Source of the DNA: Chryseobacterium jejuense
GTDB taxonomy: Bacteria; Bacteroidota; Bacteroidia; Flavobacteriales; Weeksellaceae
NCBI RefSeq assembly: GCF_900100075.1
Contig: NZ_FNEG01000002.1
Location: forward strand, 682,001 to 746,000
Length of the DNA: 64,000 bases
Direction: 5' to 3'
Both the position numbers and the translations under genes were made by a program. Positions within the stretch are counted from its first letter, which is position 1; the number at the start of each line of letters is the position of its first letter. The notes beneath the pieces are model-generated. The model saw only the letters and a list, made by a program, of their open reading frames with translations. It searched no databases and was not told where the DNA came from. Shown one piece after another: positions 41,711 to 50,547 of the stretch.

Positions 41711-42205
41711 ATGGCTAAAACAATTTTAATTGCAACAGATTACTCTCTTGAGTCATTAAACATATTGAAAAAAGTACTGAGAGAAAAAGATGCTTCTGAA
41801 GATCAAAATCAATATAATATTCTTCTGGTTTCGGGATATGACTCCGGGGATTCTATCAGAGATCTTTTATTCAATACCAAGACAACGGTTTTTAATAAAA
41901 TCAGACCTACTGAATTCTGTGATGGCTATGAAATCATCAAGAATAAATATCCTCATTTAGTTAATAAAATTGTCTGCGACATCTTTACAGGGAGTTTTCA
42001 GAGAACTTTCAACCAATATGTAGAGGCTCATAATATTGAAGAGGCTTATTATTCTCCCTCTATTAAAAGTAAAGGAAAAGGAAAATTTGATCTTGTTCCT
42101 TACATCAAAAAACACAAATCGCTTCAGTCCGGGGAAATTACCCTTGAGATTAGAGAAAGACTTCCGGAAAGAGGAAGGCTGGCAGAGATCTTTGTAGAGG
42201 TCTAA
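41711..42205 (+). CDS. Universal-stress-protein-like hypothetical protein
   Basis: A 164-residue cytoplasmic protein. Its start (MAKTILIATDYSLESLNILKKVL) matches the first strand, D-Y-S loop and helix of the universal stress protein fold, but the C-terminal ATP-binding G-x2-G-x9-G motif typical of ATP-binding Usp is not evident. The rest includes a hydrophobic segment YNILLVSGYDSGDS. It is probably a degenerate Usp-like domain with unknown role. It lies 32 bases before a DUF1275 membrane gene and may be co-transcribed with it. Confidence 0.65.
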   Translation: MAKTILIATDYSLESLNILKKVLREKDASEDQNQYNILLVSGYDSGDSIRDLLFNTKTTVFNKIRPTEFCDGYEIIKNKYPHLVNKIVCDIFTGSFQRTFNQYVEAHNIEEAYYSPSIKSKGKGKFDLVPYIKKHKSLQSGEITLEIRERLPERGRLAEIFVEV

Positions 42206-42237
42206 TCATCATCAACACAATTTAAAAAAGATAAAAA

Positions 42238-43065
42238 ATGTTAAGAAATTATAGTAACAGCAGAACATTGGGAGACAATATCAGGTTGGGGACGCTGACT
42301 GCCTTCACGGCAGGTACTATAAATATTGCATCCCTACTTATATTTCTCTCTTTTACATCCAACGTAACAGGTCACTATGCCATTTTAGCTGCAGAAATCA
42401 GTAAAGGAAACTGGTCTCAGGTAGCAATCATGGGCAGCTGGATATTTTTATTCTTCTTCGGAAGTTTCCTGTCCAATTTCATTGTGATTAATTTTAATAA
42501 GAAAAGCAAGTATTTTGCTCATGCAATGCCTCTTGTATTGGAAATATTATGTTTGTTTGGAGTAGGAGTATACGGACAATTGTATTATCAGAAAACGTTG
42601 GAAGAAACGGAAGTTTTAGTAGCAATAATGCTTTTTGCCACAGGATTACAGAATGGCTTAACGGCAAGTATTTCCAACTTCTCTGTTAAAACAACCCACC
42701 TTACGGGAACAACAACTGACTTAGGAATTCTGGTTTCCATGTTTACTCAAAAGAAATACAGAAAAAACGGTGAATTAATCGGAAGAGCAAAATTGCTCTT
42801 GAGTATTATGTTAGCTTATGTATTAGGCGCTGTATTTTCAGGATTAACCTATTACTATCTGGAATTTAGAGTATTCTACGTTATCAGTATGTGTCTTATG
42901 ATCGTGATCGGATATGATGCTTATAAAATTCATGTAAGACACTTCAATACAAAGTACAGATACAACAGGATTTATAAAAAACCGAACCTTTTGGCTTATC
43001 TGTATGAGAAGATCCATGGGATTCCTAAAAGTAAAAAGAATAGAAAACTGGTCTTTGAAGACTAG
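42238..43065 (+). CDS. DUF1275 (YoaK) family membrane protein
   Basis: A 275-residue inner-membrane protein with about six helices. The characteristic FTAGTINIASLLIF segment near residue 25, the TSNVTGHYAILA motif and GLQNGLTASISNFSVKTTHLTGT are those of the DUF1275/YoaK family. Its function is unknown, though the motifs imply transport or membrane organisation. A terminator-like hairpin follows. Confidence 0.88.
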   Translation: MLRNYSNSRTLGDNIRLGTLTAFTAGTINIASLLIFLSFTSNVTGHYAILAAEISKGNWSQVAIMGSWIFLFFFGSFLSNFIVINFNKKSKYFAHAMPLVLEILCLFGVGVYGQLYYQKTLEETEVLVAIMLFATGLQNGLTASISNFSVKTTHLTGTTTDLGILVSMFTQKKYRKNGELIGRAKLLLSIMLAYVLGAVFSGLTYYYLEFRVFYVISMCLMIVIGYDAYKIHVRHFNTKYRYNRIYKKPNLLAYLYEKIHGIPKSKKNRKLVFED

Positions 43066-43125
43066 GATTAGATACCTGGTGCAGGGTAAATATCACTATT
43101 AATTTTTTGTATAAACTAGCTGGTT

Positions 43126-43166
43126 CAATCCTCTATTGGTATAAAACAATAGGGGATTGTTCTCTT
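43126..43166 (+). terminator. Terminator-like hairpin after the DUF1275 gene
   Basis: CAATCCTCTATTG (43126-43138) pairs with CAATAGGGGATTG (43147-43159) with one G-U pair; the tail is only weakly T-rich (TTCTCTTT). Confidence 0.5.
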
Positions 43167-43283
43167 TGAAAGCTAATATCACAAACAGTTTGGAGCAGAA
43201 TTTGCAGAAAGCTGTATTGTTGAAATGTTGATAATTAAATATTAATTCCCGTTTTTAATGTTTTAATTCCCATTTTCATTGAC

Positions 43284-43291
43284 TATTTTTG
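43284..43291 (+). promoter_or_regulatory. -7 element of mutL
   Basis: TATTTTTG matches TANNTTTG, 19 bases upstream of the ATG at 43311. Confidence 0.55.
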
Positions 43292-43310
43292 TAAGTTGAT
43301 TTACGTTTTT

Positions 43311-45107
43311 ATGTCAGATATTATTCAGCTTTTACCGGATCATGTAGCCAACCAAATTGCGGCAGGAGAGGTGGTGCAGAGACCTGCATCCATCGTGAAG
43401 GAACTTTTGGAAAACGCTATAGATGCAGATGCAACGAAGATTGAACTGATTATCAGGGATTCCGGCAAAAACCTTATCCAAGTCGTAGATGACGGAAAAG
43501 GAATGTCCGAAACAGATGCCAGATTAGCATTTGAAAGACATGCTACCTCTAAGATCAGAGGAACGGAAGATATCTTTAAGATCGCAACAAAAGGGTTTCG
43601 TGGTGAAGCACTGGCTTCCATTGCTGCAGTTTCACAGGTTGAGCTGAGAACAAAGCAAAGGGAGGCTTCCATTGGAACCAACATATATATTGAAGGAGGA
43701 GTTTTTCAGTTTCAGGATCCTGTTCAGACTGCGGAAGGATCAAACTTTCTGGTAAAGAATCTTTTTTATAACGTTCCTGCCAGAAGAAAGTTTCTGAAAA
43801 ATAATAATATTGAATTCAGACACGTCATTGATGAGTTTCAACGTGTTGCATTAGCACATGAAGGATTAGAGTTTTCTCTGTTTCATGATGATGAAGCTGT
43901 TTTCAGATTAAGAAAAGGAAGTCAGATGCAGCGTATTGTAGATGTTTTCGGAAGAAAGCTGCAGCCACTTTTAGTTCCTATTAAAGAAGATATCATCTGG
44001 TGTAAACTTCACGGGTTTGTTGCTAAACCTGAAGGAGCCAAAAAAGCTAGAGGTGAACAGTTCCTTTTTGTGAATGGAAGATATTTCAGAAGTCCATATT
44101 TCAATAAAGCAGTGCAGGAAGCTTTTGAAGGGCTGCTTCAGCCGGGACATGTTCCGTCATTTTTCCTTTATCTGGAGCTTGATCCTGAGAAAATTGATGT
44201 CAATATTCATCCGCAGAAAACAGAAGTGAAATTTGAAGATGAACACCTTATTTTCGCTTTACTCCGCTCTACCATCAAGAGATCACTGGGAATCTATAAT
44301 GTTTCTCCAAGTCTTGATTTCGACAGAGACCCGGAATTGGATGAGATGATGAATAAACCCATTCCAAGCAAAGGCAACGGTGGTGGAGGCGGTATTATAA
44401 AAATGCCTGAAATTATTGTAGACAGGGATTATAACCCATTTTTAGAAGAAAGAAATGTAGTACATCCTGAAGAAATTCAGAATCTTACGGAAATGTACCA
44501 TCAGAATATTACGGCAGAACCTTCAAAGATCAATCTGTTTGAAGATGAAGATTTTGATGAAGATCTGATGAGGTTACCCAACGGATACTGGCTGTTCAAC
44601 AAAGGAGATGTTACCCTGATGCTTGATTTAGGAAGAATGCACAGATTATTGGTTTCAGAAAATAATAAATCTACCAGGAAATCAAATACAAACACAAACA
44701 GCCATGCTTTGCTTTTCTCCCTCGAGTATCATATGAATGAGATTGAGAAAAGTAAATACGAATCCATCAAAAAATATCTCCCTGAATTAGGGTTTGATAT
44801 GAAAATTGCTCATGAAAGCGTATTGAGGATAGATTCACTTCCGGAAGGATTAAAAGAAACACAGGCGATGAAGTTCCTGGAAAACCTTTTTGAGATTCTG
44901 GATTATAAAACAGAAGATGAATTCATGCATTATTACCATAACCAGTGGAGCAAAATGCAGTCGAAGTCAAGATTTGACTTTATATATAAAAAAGACGCGG
45001 AACAGGTAATCAAAGACTTTACAGCATTAGGTTTCCCTGAGTTTTTGCCGGATGGAAAAAGATGCTTCTATGAAGTTCCGTTTAACGATTTTAAAAACAA
45101 ATTTTAA
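43311..45107 (+). CDS. mutL: DNA mismatch repair protein MutL
   Basis: MutL couples mismatch recognition by MutS to strand removal. The start is the ATG at 43311 (MSDIIQLLP), not the earlier TTG, giving 598 residues. The N-terminal GHKL ATPase carries motif I ELLENAIDADATKIEL, motif II DDGKGM, GFRGEALASI and GTNI-type loops; the second domain has the S5-like fold with NVNIHPQKTEV near 300. After a Gly-rich linker the C-terminal dimerisation domain (about 430-595) lacks a recognisable DQHA(X)2E(X)4E endonuclease motif; the equivalent place reads LDLGRMHRLLVSEN. It is followed closely by the rhomboid gene. Confidence 0.95.
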   Translation: MSDIIQLLPDHVANQIAAGEVVQRPASIVKELLENAIDADATKIELIIRDSGKNLIQVVDDGKGMSETDARLAFERHATSKIRGTEDIFKIATKGFRGEALASIAAVSQVELRTKQREASIGTNIYIEGGVFQFQDPVQTAEGSNFLVKNLFYNVPARRKFLKNNNIEFRHVIDEFQRVALAHEGLEFSLFHDDEAVFRLRKGSQMQRIVDVFGRKLQPLLVPIKEDIIWCKLHGFVAKPEGAKKARGEQFLFVNGRYFRSPYFNKAVQEAFEGLLQPGHVPSFFLYLELDPEKIDVNIHPQKTEVKFEDEHLIFALLRSTIKRSLGIYNVSPSLDFDRDPELDEMMNKPIPSKGNGGGGGIIKMPEIIVDRDYNPFLEERNVVHPEEIQNLTEMYHQNITAEPSKINLFEDEDFDEDLMRLPNGYWLFNKGDVTLMLDLGRMHRLLVSENNKSTRKSNTNTNSHALLFSLEYHMNEIEKSKYESIKKYLPELGFDMKIAHESVLRIDSLPEGLKETQAMKFLENLFEILDYKTEDEFMHYYHNQWSKMQSKSRFDFIYKKDAEQVIKDFTALGFPEFLPDGKRCFYEVPFNDFKNKF

Positions 45108-45112
45108 AGAAT

Positions 45113-45841
45113 ATGTTTAACAATATACCACCCATTACAAGGAATATCATCATCATCAATGTGATTGTATTCATTGTTACTTCTTTAATGGGGAATCAGG
45201 TTATCGGTTATCTTGCCGGATTTTATCCTTTTTCTCCCTTCTTCCATTCATGGCAGGTGATTACTCACATGTTTATGCACGGAAGCATTATGCATATTTT
45301 GTTCAATATGATGACGCTTTTCAGTTTTGGTCCTATCTTGGAACAAACTCTGGGAGAAAAAAAATATCTGATTCTATATTTTTTAAGTGGGCTGGGCGCT
45401 TTCTTCCTGTTTAATTTGTGGAATTTTGTTGAAGCTCAGCAGCTTTCCAGCGAATTACAACAACTAGGATTTAATGTAGATGCTTATTTGTCCGGAGCCA
45501 GTGTACAGTTTGCAGGGAATGCAGATGCTGTTCTGAAACAGAAAGAATTACTGGATAGTTTAAAAGGAATTGTGGCAACCCCTATGGTGGGAGCTTCCGG
45601 AGCTATTTTCGGAGTGGTGGCTGCTTTTGCAACATTATATCCGGATTCAAAAATCGGAATTATGTTTATCCCTGTTCCCATAAAAGTAAAATACCTGTTA
45701 CCCATTGTTATTGTGGTTTCTGTATATCTGGGAATTTCCGGAAATGGAGGTGGGATTGCTCACTTAGCTCACGTAGGAGGAGCTTTGGTAGGCTGGCTGT
45801 TGGCAAGAATTTGGAAGAAGCATTTGTATAGATTCAATTAA
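45113..45841 (+). CDS. Rhomboid family intramembrane serine protease
   Basis: A 242-residue membrane protease with about six helices. The catalytic serine is Ser162 in VGASGAIFG, and the pairing histidine is probably His220 in AHLAHVGGALVGW. The upstream His-Asn of the oxyanion region is in HILFNMM (61-67). A 60-residue insertion (about 103-156) rich in Gln/Leu separates helices 3 and 4. Rhomboids cut membrane-embedded segments of proteins; the target is unknown. It lies five bases after mutL. Confidence 0.92.
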   Translation: MFNNIPPITRNIIIINVIVFIVTSLMGNQVIGYLAGFYPFSPFFHSWQVITHMFMHGSIMHILFNMMTLFSFGPILEQTLGEKKYLILYFLSGLGAFFLFNLWNFVEAQQLSSELQQLGFNVDAYLSGASVQFAGNADAVLKQKELLDSLKGIVATPMVGASGAIFGVVAAFATLYPDSKIGIMFIPVPIKVKYLLPIVIVVSVYLGISGNGGGIAHLAHVGGALVGWLLARIWKKHLYRFN

Positions 45842-45850
45842 TCATTTCCT

Positions 45851-46852
45851 GTGAAGATTTTCCGACTTATATTACTGATCCTGCATGTAGGAATTCTGTT
45901 CCTATTGCTGGGTTCACTATTGAATGACTATATTCCACCTAAAATATTTCCGTGGTTTAATCTGCTTTCTTTAGGATTTCCTATTCTTATGAGCCTGTAT
46001 ATTGTATTAACGGTATTTTGGGTGTTCAGCTGGAAGAAAAGAGCATTTGTATTCATGTTTGTGGGGCTAGCATTCATTAATCCTGTAAAACGATGGATTA
46101 ATTTCTCTTCAGAGAAGAAAGAGAGTTCCAGCGCTATAAAGATTGTATCTTTCAATATAAAAGCGGGGCTTATGGGCAAGGAAGAGGTCTTAAACTATCT
46201 CAAAGCTCAGGATGCAGATGTTATCCTTTTGCAGGAAGATGGGGGAATAGAATATCCAACACTTAAAGGTTATAATAGAACTAAATCGAACGGAATTTTA
46301 ACCATTCTGACGAAGCATAATCTATCTAACGAAAAATTAATTTTTTCTGAAGATGAAAATATGAAATTACAAAGTGCTCTACAGGCAGATATTGAAATAA
46401 AAGGAAGAACCTATAGATTTGTTGATGTCTATCTTTATCCGTTTCAGTTTGAAAAGAAGATGATTAAGCTTGATGGAGACACTGAAGCCAATGAGCAAAA
46501 AGTAAAGGGTGTTGTAAAAAAATTAATTCCTACTTTCAAAATACACCAGGATCAGGTAAAGAAAATCCGTCAGGGGATGGAAAATTCACCATATCCTGTT
46601 ATTGTAACCGGAGATTTTAATTCTGTTCCCAATTCTTACGAATATTATCATTTATCCGAAGGCCTTGAAGATGCATTCATGACAGCAGGAAGAGGAAGTG
46701 CAACCAGCTTTCATGATTATAAATTTCCGATCAGGATAGACTATGTTTTTTATTCAAAATCTTTGAAGGCGATTTCCTATGTCGTTGACCGTTCTGTCAG
46801 TATTTCAGATCATTATCCTGTCATTTCTGAGCTTTCGATTAGTGATAAATAA
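45851..46852 (+). CDS. Endonuclease/exonuclease/phosphatase family protein, copy 1
   Basis: A 333-residue protein with a GTG start nine bases after the rhomboid gene. Two or three N-terminal transmembrane helices (about 5-90) precede an EEP catalytic domain (about 95-330) with SFNIKAG, QEDGGIEY, VTGDFNSVPNSYEY and SDHYPVISE motifs, the last giving the Asp-His pair. The enzyme acts on phosphodiesters, either nucleic acids or lipids, and is probably anchored in the membrane with its catalytic domain on one face. It is a close paralogue of the next gene. Confidence 0.88.
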   Translation: MKIFRLILLILHVGILFLLLGSLLNDYIPPKIFPWFNLLSLGFPILMSLYIVLTVFWVFSWKKRAFVFMFVGLAFINPVKRWINFSSEKKESSSAIKIVSFNIKAGLMGKEEVLNYLKAQDADVILLQEDGGIEYPTLKGYNRTKSNGILTILTKHNLSNEKLIFSEDENMKLQSALQADIEIKGRTYRFVDVYLYPFQFEKKMIKLDGDTEANEQKVKGVVKKLIPTFKIHQDQVKKIRQGMENSPYPVIVTGDFNSVPNSYEYYHLSEGLEDAFMTAGRGSATSFHDYKFPIRIDYVFYSKSLKAISYVVDRSVSISDHYPVISELSISDK

Positions 46853-46916
46853 TCATAAAAATAGTTAAAGTTTGGCTGCTTGGTAGGGTTTTTGCTTAAA
46901 AAAACGGGTACCAAGA

Positions 46917-47897
46917 ATGTTTTTCATGAAGTCGAATCAGATATTACTATTTATACATCTCGCTATTGCTGTTTTACTGCTATGCACATTGGGAAATGCA
47001 TGGGTTCCGCCTAATATTTTAGGGAACCTTAATTTACTTTCTCTTGGTTTCCCCTATCTGATATCTGCACATATTCTTCTTACGTTGGTATGGATTTTCA
47101 AAAGAAACAAAATTGCTATTGCCTTTGCATTGGGAACATTGCTTTTTTATAATCCAATCAGAAGATGGGTTAATTTTTCACCCAAATCAGATAAAGTAAA
47201 AACAATACGAGATATCAAGGTTCTTACTTTTAATGTAAAATATGGTGATTACGGATGGGATAAAGTGAAAAACTATATCAAAGAGCAGGATCCGGATATC
47301 ATTCTGGTACAGGAAAAAGATACCAACCGTGCTTTAAGACAGGATCTGGTAAAATACCCTTCTGTAATTCTAAAAACAAAGCATAAAATTCTAAGACAAG
47401 CAGAAATCATAGAAGATAATTCAAGAGGAAATTCTTTCTATGCAGATGTAGATATCAATGGAAAGATCATCAGAATTGTAAATGTTTATCTGGAGCCTTT
47501 CAGGCTTCAAAAAACAATGTTCACAAAACTGGACGCTATGGGAATTGGAAATGTTTCTGCCCTTCTTTCTCACATGATTCCTACTTTTCAGGCTCATGAA
47601 GATCAGATTAAAAAGATCAGAAAAGCGATTGATTTTTCTCCCTATCCGGTTATTGTAGCAGGAGATTTTAATTCTGTGCCGAATTCCTATGAATACTATA
47701 GTTTGGGAAAAGACCTTCAGGATGCTTTTTTAACAGCAGGAAAGGGAAGTGCTTCCAGTTTTCATGATTATAAAATTCCTTTGAGAATTGATTATATTTT
47801 CAGCTCGAAATCAATCATTCCACTAAGCTATAAAGTAGATCAGTCTGTGAAATTATCGGATCACTATCCCGTAATTGCAGAATTTCTGCTAAATTAG
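46917..47897 (+). CDS. Endonuclease/exonuclease/phosphatase family protein, copy 2
   Basis: 326 residues, the same layout as the previous gene: N-terminal membrane helices then an EEP domain with TFNVKYGDYG, QEKDTN, VAGDFNSVPNSYEYY and SDHYPVIAE. Blocks of near-identity (SPYPVIV, GDFNSVPNSYEYY, SSFHDYKIPLRIDYIF) with copy 1 indicate a tandem duplication. The start may be the ATG at 46917 or the one at 46926; the first is used here. A 64-base gap separates the two copies and a lipoprotein gene follows in four bases. Confidence 0.87.
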   Translation: MFFMKSNQILLFIHLAIAVLLLCTLGNAWVPPNILGNLNLLSLGFPYLISAHILLTLVWIFKRNKIAIAFALGTLLFYNPIRRWVNFSPKSDKVKTIRDIKVLTFNVKYGDYGWDKVKNYIKEQDPDIILVQEKDTNRALRQDLVKYPSVILKTKHKILRQAEIIEDNSRGNSFYADVDINGKIIRIVNVYLEPFRLQKTMFTKLDAMGIGNVSALLSHMIPTFQAHEDQIKKIRKAIDFSPYPVIVAGDFNSVPNSYEYYSLGKDLQDAFLTAGKGSASSFHDYKIPLRIDYIFSSKSIIPLSYKVDQSVKLSDHYPVIAEFLLN

Positions 47898-47901
47898 TTC
47901 C

Positions 47902-48264
47902 ATGAAAAATTTATTGTCTGCAATTTTCATTTTTGTGCTTCTTTTAACAGCTTGTTCCAAGAAGGAATCTCCTGGATTTGGTGCTGAACAGGATCTGAAA
48001 ATTCATTATGATACAATGGCTGTGGATTCTTTCTCCAATGGGGCTGTAACTGTAGATATTGCCCGCAAGATCAGAATGTCTTCACCACAGTATCTGGACT
48101 CTGTAAAACAGGCTAAAAAAGCGCTGGAAGAAGAACAGAAAATTAAAGCAGAATTGGATAAGGAAAATAAAAAGAAAGAAGAGGAAGAAAAGAAAAAAGC
48201 AGATGCTGAAAAGAAAGCGAAAACTGCTGAAACACCAACTTCCCCTGTAATCAAAACAGAATAA
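47902..48264 (+). CDS. Small charged lipoprotein
   Basis: 120 residues. A signal peptide with lipobox LTAC (Cys18) marks a lipoprotein. After a short globular region, residues about 70-115 are an extremely Lys/Glu-rich helix (KKKEEEEKKKADAEKK). No enzymatic motif is seen. Similar charged tails act as flexible or coiled spacers at membranes. It is four bases from the EEP copy 2 and 30 bases before another small lipoprotein gene, all apparently co-transcribed. Confidence 0.8.
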   Translation: MKNLLSAIFIFVLLLTACSKKESPGFGAEQDLKIHYDTMAVDSFSNGAVTVDIARKIRMSSPQYLDSVKQAKKALEEEQKIKAELDKENKKKEEEEKKKADAEKKAKTAETPTSPVIKTE

Positions 48265-48294
48265 ATTCAAAAAACATCTTTAAAAATATACAAT

Positions 48295-48741
48295 ATGAAA
48301 AAGCAAATTCTTGCAGCAATCGTGATTTCAGTATTCGCAGTTGCCTGCACAAAATCCACAACAAAGACAGAACAGGTAGAGAATGCAGACGGAACTGTTA
48401 CTACCACAACTACAACGGTTTCTGAAACGTCTCCTCACATCGTTGACTCAGCAAAAGTGAATGAAGCTAAAGAAAAAGTTGATGCAAAACTAGATCAGGC
48501 CGGAAATAAGATAGATAATGCCGCTCAAAATGCTAAAGATAAGATTGATGCTACGGCAGACAAGACAAAACAAGATCTTAATAAAGCAGGGCAGGATATT
48601 AAAAATGAGGCTAATAAAGTAGGAAAAGACATTAAAACCGGAGCTCAGGAAGCAGGAAAAGATGCAAAAGATGCCGCTAGAAAAGGTGCCGCGAAAGTAG
48701 AGGATGCTGCTAAAAAATTAAAAGAAGATTTAAGTAAATAA
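48295..48741 (+). CDS. Small lipoprotein with LEA/YtxH-like repeats
   Basis: 148 residues. A signal peptide ends in a lipobox-like VAC (Cys18). From residue 50 on, the chain is made of short repeats resembling DKIDATADKTKQDLNKAGQD, with amphipathic 11-residue periodicity as in late-embryogenesis-abundant and YtxH-like stress proteins. No cysteine or catalytic motif follows. It is probably an extracytoplasmic, stress-related, natively flexible protein. It ends at a clear terminator. Confidence 0.75.
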   Translation: MKKQILAAIVISVFAVACTKSTTKTEQVENADGTVTTTTTTVSETSPHIVDSAKVNEAKEKVDAKLDQAGNKIDNAAQNAKDKIDATADKTKQDLNKAGQDIKNEANKVGKDIKTGAQEAGKDAKDAARKGAAKVEDAAKKLKEDLSK

Positions 48742-48746
48742 AAACA

Positions 48747-48780
48747 AAACCCGCAGTTGAAATCAGCTGCGGGTTTTTTA
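48747..48780 (+). terminator. Rho-independent terminator after the lipoprotein genes
   Basis: AAACCCGCAG (48747-48756) and CTGCGGGTTT (48767-48776) with following T residues. Confidence 0.9.
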
Positions 48781-48900
48781 TTAGGTTGAAAGTCAAAAGA
48801 GGAAAGCTGGATGCTTCTTCCTCAATAACATTTAGTCTCTGTATTTTTACTCCTTTTTACTTAAAAAATATAAGTTGTATAAAGACTGTAAGAACTTCCA

Positions 48901-48920
48901 TCTTCCAGCCTCCATCTTCC
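48901..48920 (-). repeat. Inverted copy of the GGAAGATGG repeat
   Basis: Reverse complement of 6650-6669, exact over 20 bases. It lies just after the stop of the GH3 gene. Confidence 0.65.
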
Positions 48921-48927
48921 CTTCCTG

Positions 48928-50442
48928 TTATTTATTAAGTTCCAGTAAAGGGTCAATATATTCTCTATCATTACTCAGCCTTGGTACTTTATTCTGGCCA
49001 CCAAGTTTTCCTTTGGATTCCAGCCAGTAATAGAACAGATTGTTCTTGGCAATATGAACGATTGGCCTTCTAAGCGTTATATTATTGTACCTTTTCGCTT
49101 CGTAATCCGAATTGATTTTCTTTAAATGCTGGTCAAAAGCATCAACAAAACTATCCAGATTATCAGGGTATTGACTGAATTCAAAGATCCATTCATGGGC
49201 ACCGCTTTCATTTTCTTTCATAAAGACTGGCGCACCTGTAAAATCTGTAATCTGAGCACCGGTGAGTTCACAGGCTTTAGATAGGGCAGATTCTACATTG
49301 GTGATCATTAATTCCTCTCCAAAAGCATTTATATAATGCTTCGTTCTTCCTGTTATTTTTATTCGGAAAGGGTTGGTAGACGTAAAGACTACCGTATCAC
49401 CAATCAGGTACCTCCATAATCCGCCGTTGGTCGTGATAACCATAGCATAATTTTTCCCGATTTCCACATCTTCAAGGCTTACCACCTTTGGATTGGAGAA
49501 ATGGAACTGATCCATTGGAATAAATTCGTAGAATATACCATAATCAAGCATCAGAAGCATTTCATCGCTGTTAGATCTGTCCTGTATTCCGAAGAAGCCT
49601 TCAGAAGCATTGTAAATTTCGTAGTAATTGATGTTTTTTCCGATGATCTTGCGGTATTGCTCCTTGTAGGGCTTAAAACTGATTCCACCGTGAAAAAACA
49701 CCTCCAGATTAGGCCATAGCTCTGAAATATTATCAACATTGGTTTCGTTCAATACCTTTTGTAGAAGAACCATCATCCAGCTGGGTACTCCAAGGATGCT
49801 TCCCACATCTTCATTTTTTACTTCAGAGGTGATTGCTCTCAGTTTGCTTTCCCATTCGCCCATCAAAGAAACTTTCTTGCTGGGAGTGGTGGTAATTTCT
49901 ACCCAAAACGGGAGGTTATCAATTAAAATAGCTGATAAATCGCCAAATTTTGTATTAAAATCTGCGTATAACTCAGAACTTCCGCCTAAACGTAAATTTT
50001 TATAATTGAAAAGCTGGTTTTCAGGATGGTTGTTGGCATAAATGGAAACCATGTCTTTTCCGGCCTTCATATGACAGTATTCAAGGCTTTCTGTAGAAAT
50101 AGGGATGTATTTACTTTTAGCATTCGTTGTTCCGGAGGATTTGGCAAAATGCTTAATCAGTCCCGGCCAGCTTACATCTTTTTGTCCCTGCCTCGCTTTT
50201 TCAATATAAGGCTCCATTTCTTCATAGGTAACAATGGGAACTTTATTTTTAAAGTCCTGATAGCTTGAAATAGAGTTAAATCCATGCAGTTTACCATATT
50301 CAGTATCTTCCGCATGAAACAGTTGGGAAAACAATATACCCTTCTGAGTTTCAATGGGATGATCCATGAAATTCTGAATCTGGTCTATCCTTTGACGGAT
50401 GAACCAGTTGACTACAGTATTAAAAAGTGCCTTGGTTGCCAT
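48928..50442 (-). CDS. GH3 auxin-responsive promoter family protein
   Basis: A 504-residue protein of the GH3 family, part of the acyl-adenylate-forming (ANL-like) superfamily. The ATP-binding P-loop is FAKSSGTTNAKSKYIPI (about 97-113), followed by YNASEGFFGIQDR, GGLWRYLIGDTV and the C-terminal AFGEELM hinge. GH3 enzymes adenylate an acid and transfer it to an amino acid or other amine. Bacterial versions have no known substrate. It is transcribed alone, reading away from the bacilliredoxin gene's upstream end, and ends near the GGAAGATGG repeat. Confidence 0.88.
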   Translation of the reverse strand: MATKALFNTVVNWFIRQRIDQIQNFMDHPIETQKGILFSQLFHAEDTEYGKLHGFNSISSYQDFKNKVPIVTYEEMEPYIEKARQGQKDVSWPGLIKHFAKSSGTTNAKSKYIPISTESLEYCHMKAGKDMVSIYANNHPENQLFNYKNLRLGGSSELYADFNTKFGDLSAILIDNLPFWVEITTTPSKKVSLMGEWESKLRAITSEVKNEDVGSILGVPSWMMVLLQKVLNETNVDNISELWPNLEVFFHGGISFKPYKEQYRKIIGKNINYYEIYNASEGFFGIQDRSNSDEMLLMLDYGIFYEFIPMDQFHFSNPKVVSLEDVEIGKNYAMVITTNGGLWRYLIGDTVVFTSTNPFRIKITGRTKHYINAFGEELMITNVESALSKACELTGAQITDFTGAPVFMKENESGAHEWIFEFSQYPDNLDSFVDAFDQHLKKINSDYEAKRYNNITLRRPIVHIAKNNLFYYWLESKGKLGGQNKVPRLSNDREYIDPLLELNK

Positions 50443-50492
50443 TCCAACAAATATAATGATATTTGAATGTTTAGAGAATTTTTTGTGGAGTT

Positions 50493-50527
50493 AAATAAAA
50501 AAACCGTTACAAATTTTGTAACGGTTT
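50493..50527 (-). terminator. Terminator of the bacilliredoxin gene
   Basis: AAACCGTTACAAA (50501-50513), T, TTTGTAACGGTTT (50515-50527), with an A tract before it on plus, meaning a T run on the minus-strand transcript. Confidence 0.85.
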
Positions 50528-50547
50528 AATATCTAGTTTATTGTTTC

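Noticed and set aside
48006..48270. Minus-strand Ser/Phe-rich ORFs opposite the charged lipoprotein
   Set aside because: Product of Lys/Glu-rich repeats on the coding strand.
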